Shown here: positions 32,973-45,094 of the stretch, one piece after another
Numbering within the stretch: the first letter of the stretch is position 1
How the letters are laid out: each line of letters starts with the position of its first letter
Source: Euryodendron excelsum
Lineage: Eukaryota; Streptophyta; Magnoliopsida; Ericales; Pentaphylacaceae
Reading direction: 5' to 3'
Assembly (NCBI GenBank): GCA_033060915.1
Contig: CM065394.1
Location: 12,605,001 to 12,669,000 of the forward strand
DNA length: 64,000 bases
Made by a program: the position numbers and the translations under genes
Notes under the pieces: model-generated
What the model saw: the letters and a program-made list of their open reading frames with translations, nothing else
Databases searched by the model: none
What the model was told of the DNA's origin: nothing

Positions 32973-35065
32973 ATGGCTACCAACCCTGAAGAATCATCTC
33001 AGGTCTTTAAAGAAAAGATCAATGAAATGTGTACTAAGATGGATGAAATGATCAAACTCATTCAAACTATGGCTATAAAGGATACTGCCGTAGTCCCATA
33101 GTCATTAATGACTTCGTCTATAGACCCTGAACCGCTAACCCAAGGATCGTGCTTCAATTTGACAATGCTAGGAGGAGTAGGGAAGATACCAAGGGAGTCA
33201 GCACTAAAGAGGAGGAGACCATACTGCTCTCACCTGCTATAAAAATGACTCCCCTAGACCCTTTCAACTTGAAATCCAATGGCTAGAAGATTCACTGCGA
33301 AGTCTCCATGGCCATGACACCTACGGTTTCACTTCTTATGACGAGCTCTGTTTCTTTCCTGACCATTCGAGAATTGCTAGGTTCAAAATGCCTGACTTTC
33401 AAAAGTATGATGGCACTGGTAACCCTATTGCTCATCTTCGTCTTTATGCTGGAGCGCTGAGCGGTCACGGCAACGATCCGAAGCTTCTCATGTAGTTATT
33501 CCAACACAGCCTCACCGGGTCTGCTCTATAATGGTTCGCTCATGTAGACCTGAGGAAGATCAACCCTTGGATTGAGTTAGTCAATGCATTCAAAACCCAA
33601 TGCCGTTATAACATCGACCTCACTTTCAAGCGATGGTCCTTGATGACAATGAGTAAAGGTGAGAAGGAAAGCTTCAAGGGATATGCCCTGAGATGGAGGG
33701 AGGCCGCTGCACAAGTCAATCCCCCGCTAGAAGAAAAGGAGTACGTGCAATTGTTTGTGCACACTTTCCAAGGCATATACTACGAGGAGCTATGCACTAG
33801 TGTGGGGAAGAGTTTCTCTGAGCTCATATGCAATGGGAAATGATAGAGAATGGTCATAAGATGAGAAGGATCACCGATCCCTATGCAAAAATTGGAGAAA
33901 ACTCTGCTAACATAACGAAGAAGGTGGCTACTACAAGGGGAATAATCAAGAAAGAGAGCAAGGTGTCTGCCATCCTGGCAGGCCAACCACCCTATTACTG
34001 TCCACCACTACAATCACACCCTATCCTGCCCTTACCCACCTTAACCATGCCTGTTCCAACCCCTAACTATCGCCCTGCTGGGGCATGACCCAACTTCAAT
34101 AAACCTACCTGATGCATCCGTACCTTTGACACCTTAGCCTGCACCTAAACTGAAGTCTACAATAACTTACTGAAGAACAATATCTTGAAGCCCATGCCTG
34201 CTCACCCATTGCCAAGCCCTCTACCCCCGACCTTCAATGCTGCCCTCACATGTGAGTACCATTCGGGTGGCCAAGGGCACAACACTGAAAACTACTTCTC
34301 TCTCAAGCATAAGATCCAAGATTTGATCGACAACAAGACTATTCATCTTCAACCGGTAAATCCTGCTCCAACCCCTAATGTGACCACCAACCCTCTGTCG
34401 TACCACACCATCAATATGACACTAGTGGACATGGAAGGCGAAGGAAAGTTCGATAAACCCATGGTTGAGGACTACAAGGACTATTGAGAGACCCATGAAG
34501 AAGATAAGTGGGAGGAAGATCTCCCATTATGCCCGATTTATCTCTATAACCCTAATGAGGTGCCTGATGCTTCTAACTGGCCAGTTGAGGAGCCAACGTT
34601 TCCAGAAGAAGAGCTTGTGGAAAACATGGCTATTGATGGATGGGGTGTTGAGTTTCTACACCCAAAATATGCCGCAGTTGAACGTCACTTGTTGGAGAAC
34701 CCCGAAGAAGAGCTTGTGGAAAACATGGCTATTGATGGATGGGGTGTTGAGTTTCTACACCCAAAATATGCCGCAGTTGAACGTCACTTGTTGGAGAACC
34801 CCTAGCCTGCAACTGAGTACAACTATGAAGACATGGGTCGGGAGCTAGAAGAGTCAAGAGCCTAGAAGGAGGCGAGCTAGCCATCCTATTTACAAAAGAA
34901 CCTGCTGCAAAGAATAACAAAGAAGTCAATGAGGCTGACAACCGTGCCATCAATGTTAGTATGTCTAGAGCTCTCGAAGAGGCCTTTGCTTGTCTTGCCT
35001 TGACCAAGGACCCAAATCACTAATGGAGTATCGAAGATGTAAGCATTGTCCCAAGGCCATACTAA
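32973..35065 (+). pseudogene. gag: Tat/Ogre-type Gag of element C, decayed
   Basis: The first plausible ATG (32973) opens a helical N-terminus (EKINEMCTKMDEMIKLIQTM) that hits a stop near 33101. The core resumes in other frames: about 33390 KMPDFQKYDGTGNPIAHLRL, 33640-33843 EKESFKGYALRWREAAAQVN and EEKEYVQLFVHTFQGIYYEE, then 34185-34487 ALTCEYHSGGQGHNTENYFS with KHKIQDLIDN. These match the Gag block order of Tat/Ogre elements, with a Cys-x2-His...Gly-His style motif whose final Cys is Tyr here. An acidic tail carries an exact 99-base duplication and ends DVSIVPRPY, stop 35063. Several stops and frameshifts; no protease or polymerase follows before the antisense gene at 37049. Confidence 0.85.
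34605..34802 (+). repeat. Exact 99-bp tandem duplication in gag tail
   Basis: 34605-34703 and 34704-34802 appear identical, giving 33 residues twice in frame (EELVENMAIDGWGVEFLH at the start of each). Element A has one copy. Perfect identity in a decayed gene implies a recent event or local conversion. Confidence 0.9.
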
Positions 35066-37048
35066 AGAAAGCGGAGTCCTGTCAGATGCGTACAAGAGAG
35101 GGGTGTTCTCATTCACTTTATTTCTATCTCCTTTACTCTCTGCCTTTAAATTAAATGTTTGCACTTTCATTTTAAAAGACCTCAATGGTTTTTATTAAGT
35201 AGTGAAATATCAGTTTATGCCATTACCTTACATTGTTGCCATCTTAAATGTCTTTCGTAAATGGTGAATGCATCTTACACAACAGGCACGGTTTATCCTA
35301 TGGAATGATTTGACTTGAAGGGGTGGTAGCATGAGTTAATCACTCGCCAGATGATCAGCTTCCCAAAAAGAGAGAGGATAGGTATGAGTGAGGAAACTAC
35401 CTAGAGGCAACACTTGTAAGACGCCAAAGCTAAGTGATGTGTGGCCACACTATCAAGATGAAGAGGAGCCACCTTTCATTTCCCTACTTAAAAGAAACAA
35501 ATGTGTTTATATTCCCTTTGCTTAGCCCCTAGTGCCTTGCCACGAGCGAAATATTCCTTGTCAACCCCGATCCAAGACTATTCCCCCCACATTGGGGCAA
35601 ACAATAATTGAGAACTCTAGGAGTAGTATCCGTCCTCCATCGTGCTACGGCAGTGTAGAAGGCTCTATAGATCAAGAAATCTAGTTCAAAGTAAAGAGAG
35701 GCCCTCATTTCATTTCCCATACAGTTAGAACCAACCCTTTGCCAAACCCATTGAGCCATCTATCTTTTTCGAGAAAACTCCAACCTAGGGATCACCGCCT
35801 ACATTGGGTTAGGTTGAACTGCTAAGGAAAAGGTCTAAGAGAAAGAAAGGGTTGTAGAATTATTTATTTTATAAAAGGAAAGGAAAGAGATAAAAAGAAA
35901 AGCGAAAGAAAAGAGTTGCCAAGGGCCAAGAGGCCGCAAAAAAAAACAAAAGAATTATCTAAGGCCTGAAGAAAACCATGATTGAGCCATCTTGAAAAGC
36001 ATAATAAGAAGGCCAAAAGAGAAGAGAGTCATGTTTATCTCAAAAAACATGTATAAAGGCCAAAAGAAAATAGGCATTTTCACCCTGAGAAGTGTATCGT
36101 AAGAGCAAATGGGGAAATTTAAAGGTGATCCTAGGTTACAAAGAAGCCCAGTAGAAACAATAGGTTTGAGCTTTTACCCTTTCTTGCAAAACTCTAAAAC
36201 CATAGCCTACATTATAACCTTACTAAAGTCCACTTTGATTGAAAACGGATTGCTTGATCTAAATGAGCTAGACACGCTGCCAAAGCTAAGAAAGAATGTT
36301 AACCCTACTAGTAGAAAAATACTCAAGAATGGTATGGATCTAAACCCTGCTAAAAACAACATGGAATTTGAGCCTACATATCCCATTGCTTCGAAAACCC
36401 AATAACCTAGCCTATATTACGGTCCTAAAGTAAAGTCTCCTCCGATTGAAAGACTGGCCACTTATCACTCTACTAAAGGTCAGGTAAGCTGTTGCCAAAG
36501 CCTCGAGAGTTGAGAGTTTCAGCCCATGAATCCTATACACTAATCCTAAGGTAGAGAAGTCAGAGGCAATCGAAAGGTTAAGAAAGGTACAAATTGCTAT
36601 CATCCCATCAAGGTAAAGTTAAGCTAGAGGAGAGGCCAGATTCCCGAGAAGGAAGGAGTTACCAATACGGAGATAATGAGTTTGATGGCACCCCTTGTCA
36701 TTCTGTTAACTAATATATTTCTAATATGTGCATACAATTTCAAAAAAAAAAAAAAAACCGGCATGAGCTTTGCATACATAGGATATAACTCTCTATAGAA
36801 ACAAAAGTTACTAACACAGTTTAATGTCAACCCATGAAATAAATATACATCATCATCATTTCTACACATGCATCTGATCATATATGACTGGAAAAAAAAA
36901 AGAGAAAAAAAAAATCATAAATGTCTTTGCCTGTCCATGCATCTAACTATCATCTTGCGTACAAAATTTACAAAGTAAAAATGTCTAACATAAATACATC
37001 TCCAGGACAGGGGCAAAAGCAGATCAGGGTCTATGGTAAGGGCATCTG
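35066..37048 (+). other. Element C post-gag region, noncoding
   Basis: This is where pol would sit in a full element, but no polymerase, RNase H or integrase motif is seen in any frame. It contains two copies of the conserved motif (36189-36241 and 36401-36449, core CCTATATTACGGTCCTAAAG) and scattered A-runs. Confidence 0.6.
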
Positions 37049-38894
37049 TCAAAGATCGCAATTAATATCCTCCAGATCTAAATCTCCAAAACCCGACATC
37101 GAAGGAGGTGGATAGCTACTAGAAGTACCAGTATCCTGTAAGGAAGACAGAATTGAAATCAGTCACATGAAAGAATAACTAAACAACAGCAGAGTGAAAA
37201 GAAGGAAGGAAAAGACAACATACCCCGCCACCTACCATCTGGGCTAACCGAGCCATCAAGGAAGCTACCTTTACCTGATACAGATCTCGCTCTGTCTGGT
37301 ATCGATCCCTCTGGTCCCTCACAGCAGCATACTTAGCTTGGAGCACGTATCCCCCAGCACGACACCACAAGTCGACCACCTCCTGGCCCACAGTGTATCC
37401 ACCGACTACTACCTCAAACCAGGTGAAGGCACTGACAGAATAAGCCCCAAAGTGTGCAGCGTAGTTCGTATCCAGAAGAAGCAAGAACCCAGCAACCGGC
37501 TGATGCTCTTGATAGGGAATAGGCACTCCCGCCACCAAAGTTCCAAATATATACTCTGGCAGATCTCCTGCTGATCGAAACTCCTCATGAAACTACCGCC
37601 AGTGTCAATCTCCCAAATAGGACTCCCAAGAATCGTCGCTGTGAAAAGTAGCCCTCGATATAGATAATAAGACCAAGTATCGCACCGTCTCATAATGAAC
37701 TAACCCGATAAAGGGCCGCCAAGTCATGTCCCTCGCCTCAATCAACTCTAAGTTCACCCGTAGCATCACGAAGTCAGTAATCTCCGATTACTGGGCCACC
37801 TAGTCACGAGCCCACCTCAAAGCACGAGGGTAATGGTCATCCTCGATAACCGCGGGGCGTCGAACATGCAGGTACTCATAGCTCCACCAAACAAGAAAAG
37901 GCCAAAAACCAGTCATGTTGCCCCAACGAGAGGAGGTTTGGCCCTGCATTGATCGCATGAAGTAGCCAAAGGAAAAGGACCCCCAATCCAGCTCAGACAA
38001 AGCCCCAAGATCAGCTACTATGCTCACCTAATGAAAAGGTACAAGCGATTTATTTTTGTTGTAGAAGCAGCTGAAGATGATGTACAGAACAAGTCGCTGC
38101 CTCATGATGTCTTGTCGGGCAGGTGATGGCTCAACAACAAAGGTACTGTCATCCAGACTAAGCCAGGAAACTAGGAAAGCAGAACGCTCGAGAAGGGGCA
38201 AGTCCAGCAGAATGCATGCATTGTCTCTACTAACTAACTGCAAGGTGATCCACCGACCAACGAAGGAAAGCCCCGTGATGATAGCCCAGTCTAAGGGGGT
38301 GGGACCCAGCTCAAAGCCAATAAAATGGAAGGTCCTGATCTCTCCAAACCACCTCTCAATCAGTGCCAACACCAGATGTCTATTTAGGTGGTTGGCTTGT
38401 AATTCCATGACAGCCCTGAACCAACCTCATCCAAGAAAACCCGGTAGGATGGAACGGCCCGTTGCATGGTCACAAACACCTAATGGACAGCCCCTCTGAA
38501 AGCTATGTGTATGCGTGGAGGAGGCAAATGTTGTCTAGAATACACACTGGGATGATAGGCAAGATCTCCCAGTGGTGCAATATTCGGTATCTCCTAGTCG
38601 CCTATATCAGCATCTGTCTGTCTATGTCTAAAAGAGGATTTCCTGTAACCAGTCACCTGATCACCAAGACCCGGTACCTCCTCCTCGGCACTAATCTTCT
38701 CCTCAAGGGCCTGCTCAACTGGAGGAAAGGGGTCGACAGGTGGGCTACTCCCCCGTCTACTCGGACTAGACGATGCCTGTCTAGTAGATCGCCGGCTACC
38801 CCTAGATCAACTGGAACCACTAGCGGAATCTGTCCGGGCCATCGTCCCAAAGCGACGTCTCCTCTAGGAACCATTGTCACCCGCATCTGCTGTC
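37049..38894 (-). pseudogene. Plant mobile domain (PMD) protein gene, antisense in element C, decayed
   Basis: Exon 2 starts at 38894 after CTTTTTAG; aligned to A, the start codon position is altered (A has ATGGCAGACGC). The PMD core is at 38028-38408 (NRHLVLALIERWFGEIRTFH, LGPTPLDWAIITGLSF) and continues at 37800-38027 (ALSELDWGSFSFGYF, YPRALRWARD) and 37179-37538 (AHFGAYSVSAFTWFEVVVGG, then a charged coiled-coil-like stretch). An intron with GTAGGT at 37235 and TTCCTTACAG ending at 37136 joins in phase 0 to the last exon, which ends SGFGDLDLEDINCDL and TGA (37049-37051), matching A's ending. At least one frameshift near 38400 and several stops. It runs opposite to gag. Better preserved than A's copy. 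Confidence 0.85.
37136..37235 (-). other. Last intron of element C PMD gene
   Basis: 100 bases, donor ATG|GTAGGT, pyrimidine-rich end CTGTCTTCCTTACAG. The acceptor and following DxGxSS exon start are conserved in element A (TTCTTTATAG at 9561-9570), supporting splicing on this strand. Confidence 0.65.
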
Positions 38895-39857
38895 CTAAAA
38901 AGGTAAGCCAAGGTAATAGGTGTTAATATACAGTATATGCATAAGAAAATAAAAGTAGAAGTAAAATAATAATAAAATAAATAATTAATTAATTAAAAAA
39001 CAACAAATAAACAAAAAATATAAAAGATTTCAAATAATAAGTCAAAATGAATTTCCTACACATTTTGATTTTCAAATTCCACTTTTAGGTCAAAATGAAT
39101 TTCCTACACATTTTGATTTTTTAACTTTGAGTCAAAACAAGTTTTCTAAAATCTGAAGGGTTTTCTGTATTTTTCCTTCAAAAAGATTTTATTTCAAAAC
39201 CTTTTCCAACTCTTTCCTAATTTCTAAAAATTTCAGCAAAGTTTTGTTTAAAAATGGTCCTTACATCAGCCACAACATCAACACAAAATACAAACCATGC
39301 ACTCTACGAACATCACAATCACATAGCACTAACACCTGCACACAGTTTTCAAATTTCTAAATTTTTTCAAAAGACTTGTTTCATTTTTCAATAAATTAAT
39401 GGTTTTCAAAGTTATCCTAAAATTTTTCAAAATCATTTCAAATATTTACTGAAAATTCCTACATTTTTCTAAATTTAAACTCCATTAATTTCATCACTTT
39501 CTGAATTTTCTTCATTTTTTCTGTTTTTTTAAGTATTTTTCTATTTTTTCAAAAATTCAAAAAGTTTCAAAAGAACAGGAATTTCACACAGTTGTTAAAC
39601 ACATTTTTCTAAGGCATATGGTATAAAAATCTAGCCTAAAAGCTCAATGCCCAAAGCTGTAGGGATAAACCCCCAATTTCTGTAGAAACTCCCTCCACAT
39701 AATCACGTAAAATCACTCCAATTCAATCAAACAAGCACTAAAATGCAAAAATAACTTCACCACAGTGTTCAAAACATATCAAAACATCAATTTCCACTAT
39801 TAACATGGTTCAAACAAAATTCCACACATCAAACTCAACATAAAATAAAAAACTCAC
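38895..39857 (-). other. First intron of element C PMD gene
   Basis: Donor GAG|GTGAGT (39857-39852), acceptor TTTTAG before 38894. Contains two to three of the 50-58 base units (39040-39150) seen in larger numbers in A and B. Confidence 0.55.
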
Positions 39858-40294
39858 CTCTTGGAGTTCTCTAGCGAAATCTTATCTTCCGATGACTTTT
39901 CCAGCGATGACGTCTACTTTCGGCAATCCCCCGTGGTCCCTAAGAGGCACTCCTTCAATGTCCAAGTCGGTTTCCTTGCAATGCCTCTCGATTTTGTGAA
40001 AATCCTTCGAATCCCACAAGTGCTCGAACCGAAAAATATTACTGGTTTTTTATCCTAGGCCTGGTGCCACTAGTAGTGGCGCCAAGCCAATTCTGCCAAA
40101 GGCACCATTACTAGTGGCACCAGTTCCAAATTCCCAGCAGCTTTGCCCTTTTTCCTACTAAAATTCAATTTCAAAAGCTTTTTGGGCCCAATATCCATTT
40201 CCAAGCTCCCGTTTTCAAAAATTTTTAAATTCCGTCCCTCTGACTGCCTCACGGTCAACATGGGACTCTTACTCTATCGTTTTCTGTCTTTGCA
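39858..40294 (-). other. Antisense leader exon and 3' internal end of element C
   Basis: On the minus strand: a GGCGCC inverted pair (40070-40115), then leader ending CTAGAGAACTCCAAGAG at the donor. The outer part (40180-40294) is colinear with the last bases of element A before its polypurine tract (AACATGGGACTC shared) and breaks off where the viral insert starts. Confidence 0.55.
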
Positions 40295-40300
40295 CCATAA

Positions 40301-40784
40301 ATAACCCAAGTAGTAAGCCTCAACGATTTATAGGTACGCCCAGAGGGTCAACCAGACGTTGTTTGTGGCTTTAAATGAAGTAATAAATGCTTTAAATGAA
40401 ATAATAAATAATTAAAACAATGAAAACCAGCCAATAAGGCAGTATGAGCATATAATAAAAGAAAATAATACACAAACAAATAATTGTTAGTACCAAAGTT
40501 TGTAACATTGAACTTGAAATTGATATTGATGATTGAAATTGGAAATAACCCAGGGAGTAAGCCTCAATGATTTATAGGCCCAGAGGGTCAACCAAACGTT
40601 GTTTACGGCTTTAAGTGAAGTAATAAATGCTTTAAATGAAATAATAAATAATTAAAATAATGAAAACCAGCCAATAAGGTAGTATGAGCATATAATAAAA
40701 GAAAATAATGCACAAACAAATAATTGTTAGTACCAAAGTTTGCAACATTGAACTTGAAATTGAAATTGATAATTGAAATTGGAA
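40301..40784 (-). repeat. 244-bp tandem duplication in EPRV noncoding region
   Basis: 40301-40544 and 40545-40784 are near-identical (ATAACCCA then AGTAAGCCTCAA at each start). Consistent with a terminally redundant or concatemeric insertion end, or a local duplication after integration. Confidence 0.9.
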
Positions 40785-41121
40785 ATTACATAAACATTTG
40801 AAGATTACCAGTAAAGTCTGGAAATCTTTGACACTTGAACTTCAGAGTTTGATTACAAAGGAATTCTAGAGAGAGAGAAGTTGAACTAAAACTTGGCCCG
40901 CCTCCAAATGGGAGAGTCTGGGCTTAAATAGAAAGAAAAGAAAACTGGAACTGCTGAAACAGTGACGGTTTGTCGGTCACCAAACTAGAACTGTTAAAAC
41001 AGTGACGGTTTGTCGCATGTGAATAGTGAGCAGTAAAAGTAAACAATAAAGTCGCTTTTACTGTAGCATTGTTGACTTTTGCTGGAATTTATCGGAGGAG
41101 CACCAAAAGTTGATGGCTTGA

Positions 41122-42461
41122 TTAGTGGCGTGTCTGTCTTGTTTTGATAACTTCTTGTCGACTCTTTGAGCGAGTTTTGACTGGAGTGAAAATGCCATAA
41201 CAGTCATCTTCATTGTCATGGGCAAGATCTGTAGAAGATACTTGAGAATCTTGATTTAGATTGGATGAAGAAGCCTCATCATCACTATCAGAGAGAGATG
41301 ATAAGGTTTCAAGCAAGTGTTGGCGAAGCTCCTTCTTATATTTGGCTACAGCTAATTAGGGAATTAATTGGCTACGATTGAGGAGAAATTGAGAATCAGA
41401 AGCCATAGCAATGGCTGGGTGTTGTTTGAAGAAATTGTGGACTGCTTGAGAGGTGACAGTTTGGGCAGCCGGCCAATTGTCCCCCCATTTGACCTGACAG
41501 CTTCGGGCAAGATAGGAAAAGGAATTTTGAGAAATGATAGTATAGTCCCAGATATAAATTCATGGGATGGAAAATTGATTCATAAAAGGTAAAATGCAAG
41601 GGAATTCGGATAAAGCCTTATCGGGTTTGAATTAGGTTTGATAGAGGAGGAATGCCTCATGGATAGATAAAGGAAAAATTTGAGGTATTGACCCAAAGTG
41701 AGTCCACCACAAAAAGAACCAATTTGAAAATTTGAAAGGAAAGTCCTTCTTGAATGTAAACATCCAAGAGTGACTGAATTTGGGATTTTAAAAAAGAAAG
41801 TATTGAACTAGGCTTGTTGGTAATCATAATAGTGAAAAGTAGGAGGGTTGTAAACTTTAAAAAATTGGCGGGGACGAAGAGGATAAGGCCCCCATTGTTC
41901 TTGGGTCAAGACTTGGTTAATGTAAACAATAGAATAGGCAATATGGGTTTGATCAGGATTATAATAGTTTTTAAGATAAATGGAATCAGTTTTAATGAGA
42001 ATAAATTCATAAAATTGTTAGGTATGCAAAGGGGAGATTTGGAGAAAGTGTATGTTCAGAGCAAACACTCTAGGAGGAATTTGAAATGGATCCTCATTCC
42101 ATGTTTGATTTAAAAAAAAAAAAAAACAATAGTTTGTTCGCATTGAGTTTTGAGAAAATATTTAGATTTGACCGTGGGGTTATTAGCCACCATAGAGGAA
42201 GAAGTGGGGTGAGGAGCAACCACAAAAGAAGAAGTAGAGGGGCGAAGAGCCACCACTTGTATGTTGTTGGGGATTGGTTGTAGTTTGAGCATAGGTTTGA
42301 GATAATTATTGAGTTTGATCAATAAGTGTTTGGTTATACCAATCACTGAGAGACATGGGAGGAAGTGTTTGGAGAGGAATTGGTTTCATGGCATAAGTTT
42401 TGGTTTTGGGTTGAGTTTGTACAGGGGCTTTGCCGGGGTCTCGACTGGGTTTAGGAGGCAT
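41122..42461 (-). pseudogene. EPRV ORF2 (unknown function), broken
   Basis: ATG at 42461, 14 bases after ORF1's in-frame TAG (42475-42477), opens a basic, proline-rich N-terminus that meets a stop at 42306. Similarity to the downstream protein of florendoviruses continues through several frames, with aromatic-rich pieces between about 41900 and 41500, and ends in an acidic, serine-rich tail within the open frame 41122-41316. Reading-frame changes and stops, including around the T-run near 42110-42125, disrupt it. No function is established for this protein family. Confidence 0.65.
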
Positions 42462-43238
42462 GGTTGAATTCTCCCTATAAGAATTCCCGAGTAAGAAAAT
42501 CTAGAATTGAATTATCAGTGCCTTTATATAAGAAATGTTGAAATAAAAAATATAAAGGATAGCTTGCCATCGTGCAAAAATTTGCTTAGAAGCTATATTT
42601 TGTACATCTTTAAAAATAATATTTTTGGCAACTTGGCAATCAATACGAAGTAAAAATTCTTGACTTAATAAATCACTTTGAAATTTCGAAATACATAAAA
42701 CAATAGCTAAAATTTCCTTTTTAATTGTATTGTAATTCTTTTGGGTAGGGTTTCAGGTGCCAAAGGTAAACCTAACCAATTGTTCTTTATTATTGAGGAC
42801 TTGTTTAAGGATACCATCATAACCTACTTCTGAGGTATCAGTCTCAACTATTTTAAAAGCAGTGGGATCTGCTAAGGTGAGACATGGAAGAGTTTGAACA
42901 TATTTTTTAAGGGTTTGGATAATTTTAATATGGTCATGAGACCAAGCAGGGGGATCTTTCTTGAGACGTTATCGTAATGGAGCAGCAATTTGACTTAAGT
43001 TTGGATGAAATTCGAAAACATAATTGAGACTGCCTAAGAACCATTGTAATTGATTTTTATCTTTAATTTCATCAAGAAATTTATCAGCAAATTGAATAGA
43101 ACGTTCAATAGGAGTAATTGTTCCTTGGAATATGTAATGACCTAAGAATCGGACACGAGTTTGGTATAGACTAATTTTCTTGGCAGAAATAACTAAACCA
43201 TTATGTTTGACAACATGTAAAAATTAATGCAGATGTGT

Positions 43239-43466
43239 CTAATGTTGGATGATAGAGTTACAGAAAATTAAAACGTCATCAATATAAACAATTGTAAATT
43301 GAGAATGAGGATTGAAAATATCATTCATAATTTTTTGAAATTCGCTGGGGGCATTTTTTAAACCAAAAGGCATTACATTCAATTCATAATGGCCAAAAGG
43401 CAGAGTAAAAGCAGTTTTGTATCTATCTTGTTCAGTGATTTGAATTTGCCAGAAACCCGATTTCAT
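43239..43466 (-). pseudogene. EPRV reverse transcriptase core fragment
   Basis: 75-residue frame with the RT palm motifs: SGFWQI, FGLKNAPSEFQ and the catalytic YIDD (43275-43286). Flanking RT motifs are in other frames or after stops, so the enzyme is incomplete. It is the only reverse transcriptase in the window and belongs to the virus, not to the Tat-like elements. Confidence 0.85.
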
Positions 43467-44008
43467 GTCAAATTTAGAAAAGATTTTAGCATGACAAAGA
43501 CATTGAACAAGATCTTTCTTATTGGGAATATGATGATTCCTAATCCATTGGAGTGCATCATTAAAAGGTTTGTAATTAATAACTAAACGAGGTGAACTAT
43601 GTTCAATTTCGACATTTTTATGTACATAAAAAGCAGCACAGCTCCATGGAGAACGGCTAGGTCTAATTAATTTTTAGTTGAGGAGATCTTGAATTTCTTT
43701 TTTACAATATTCAAAGAGTTCGTGGTTCATTTGAATAGGGCGAGCTTTGGTGGGAATTTGTTTGTCAGTAAACTCAGAAGAATAAGGTAAAGTAACAACA
43801 TGTTTATGCCTAGACCAGAAAGCATTGGGTAAATCAGAACAGACTTCATGTTGTAATTTGGTTAAAAATTTACTTATAGCTAGTTGTAAAGTTCCATCTT
43901 TTAATTTGGTTTCAATTTGGTTGTGAATTTTTTCTTCTTTAAGGACTAATAAGTGTTTTTCTTTTTGGAGAATAAGATTGACAGTATTAGGGGAAATAGC
44001 AAAATTTT

Positions 44009-44995
44009 TTAAAAGATTGAGATCCCTAGCTTGAGGAGGGCAAACAAATGGAAAAATAATTTGGTTATTTTTAGAGCAGTATTGATACCTTTAGTAGTGA
44101 CTTGAAAAGGTTGGAGAAGGCTAAGAAAAGGGGTTCCTAAAATGACTTTTCTGGAAAGGTTTTTAACAAGAACAAAAGGAGTTTTAATGCATACATTATT
44201 ATTGCAAATATGAGCATTAGAAAGTTTATACTGGATCTGAAGTGGGGTTCCACCAGTAGCAGAGAGGCGTTCACGTGTTTTTTTAAAATATTTAGTGGGA
44301 ATTAAACCTTCTTGAATATCGGCGCCGGAGTAAAAAAGAGCAATGGTGTCAAAACGAAATTCTTGATTAACAACAATACTAATTTTGACATTCCATTTTT
44401 TATAAGAGACTTGTGAAAGTAAGAAAATATTGGTAGGGGTTGGTGTCGGAATTATAGGTGTACTAACAGAAGTGGAAGAGTGTTGAAGGAGTAACACTCG
44501 ATTTTTAAGATTGTCAAGATTGATTTTGGAAATAATGTGTTCAAGTTTTAAATCGTGTAATTCTTTTTTAAAAGGGTTGATTTCAGTTTGTAAATCTTGA
44601 ATAGTTACAGGGGAAGACTTGGAAGTGGAATCAAAACGTTTGAGAATATCATTAAGATTACAGGGATTATTAAGTAATGAAATATCTTGGGTAGGTTTGG
44701 CAACAGAGATTAAACTTTGTTTAAGTTGAAATAAATAATCTTTTTTAACTTGAGGATCAAAAATTTTGTCAATAACATCAAGAAGTAACTCTTGTTCTTT
44801 GGTGATAACGTTAATAGTATGTGTGGTGGGACATTGACAATTGGTTTTTACAACTTGTTTAGGTTCTGGAGAAGAAGAAGAGGTATGTTGTTCTTCAGAA
44901 GAGGATTGGGAAGCAATTTCGTCTAATTGTAATTCATCCTCAGATATTGAGTGGTTATTATTATCAGAAGCATCAAAATTTAGGACTAAGTGCAC
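44009..44995 (-). pseudogene. EPRV protease region, active site altered
   Basis: Open frame of 328 residues covering the acidic/serine-rich spacer after the zinc knuckle, a coiled-coil-like stretch, and a retropepsin-like fold. The catalytic motif reads YSGA in place of the family's Asp-Ser/Thr-Gly-Ala, and the segment right after it is shorter than usual, so this copy would lack proteolytic activity. Confidence 0.7.
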
Positions 44996-45052
44996 AAGTT
45001 ATTGTTTAAGTGTTTCGACAATATCTAAAGAATTAATTTTCTGATTCATTCG

Positions 45053-45094
45053 GCATTGATTCTTATAATGGTCAATTTTACCACATTTATAACA
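45053..45094 (-). pseudogene. EPRV coat-protein zinc knuckle
   Basis: Cys-x2-Cys-x4-His-x4-Cys, all four ligands present, preceded by a basic stretch. This is the nucleic-acid-binding end of the coat region in ORF1; a stop follows before the protease frame. Confidence 0.8.

Noticed and set aside
38077..38926. Plus-strand frames of 126-154 residues opposite the PMD gene
   Set aside because: Shadow frames; the minus strand gives the conserved PMD sequence and shared exon ends.
43100..43680. Reverse transcriptase as evidence that element C is autonomous
   Set aside because: The RT lies on the opposite strand within the pararetrovirus block, next to movement and coat protein domains and without integrase.
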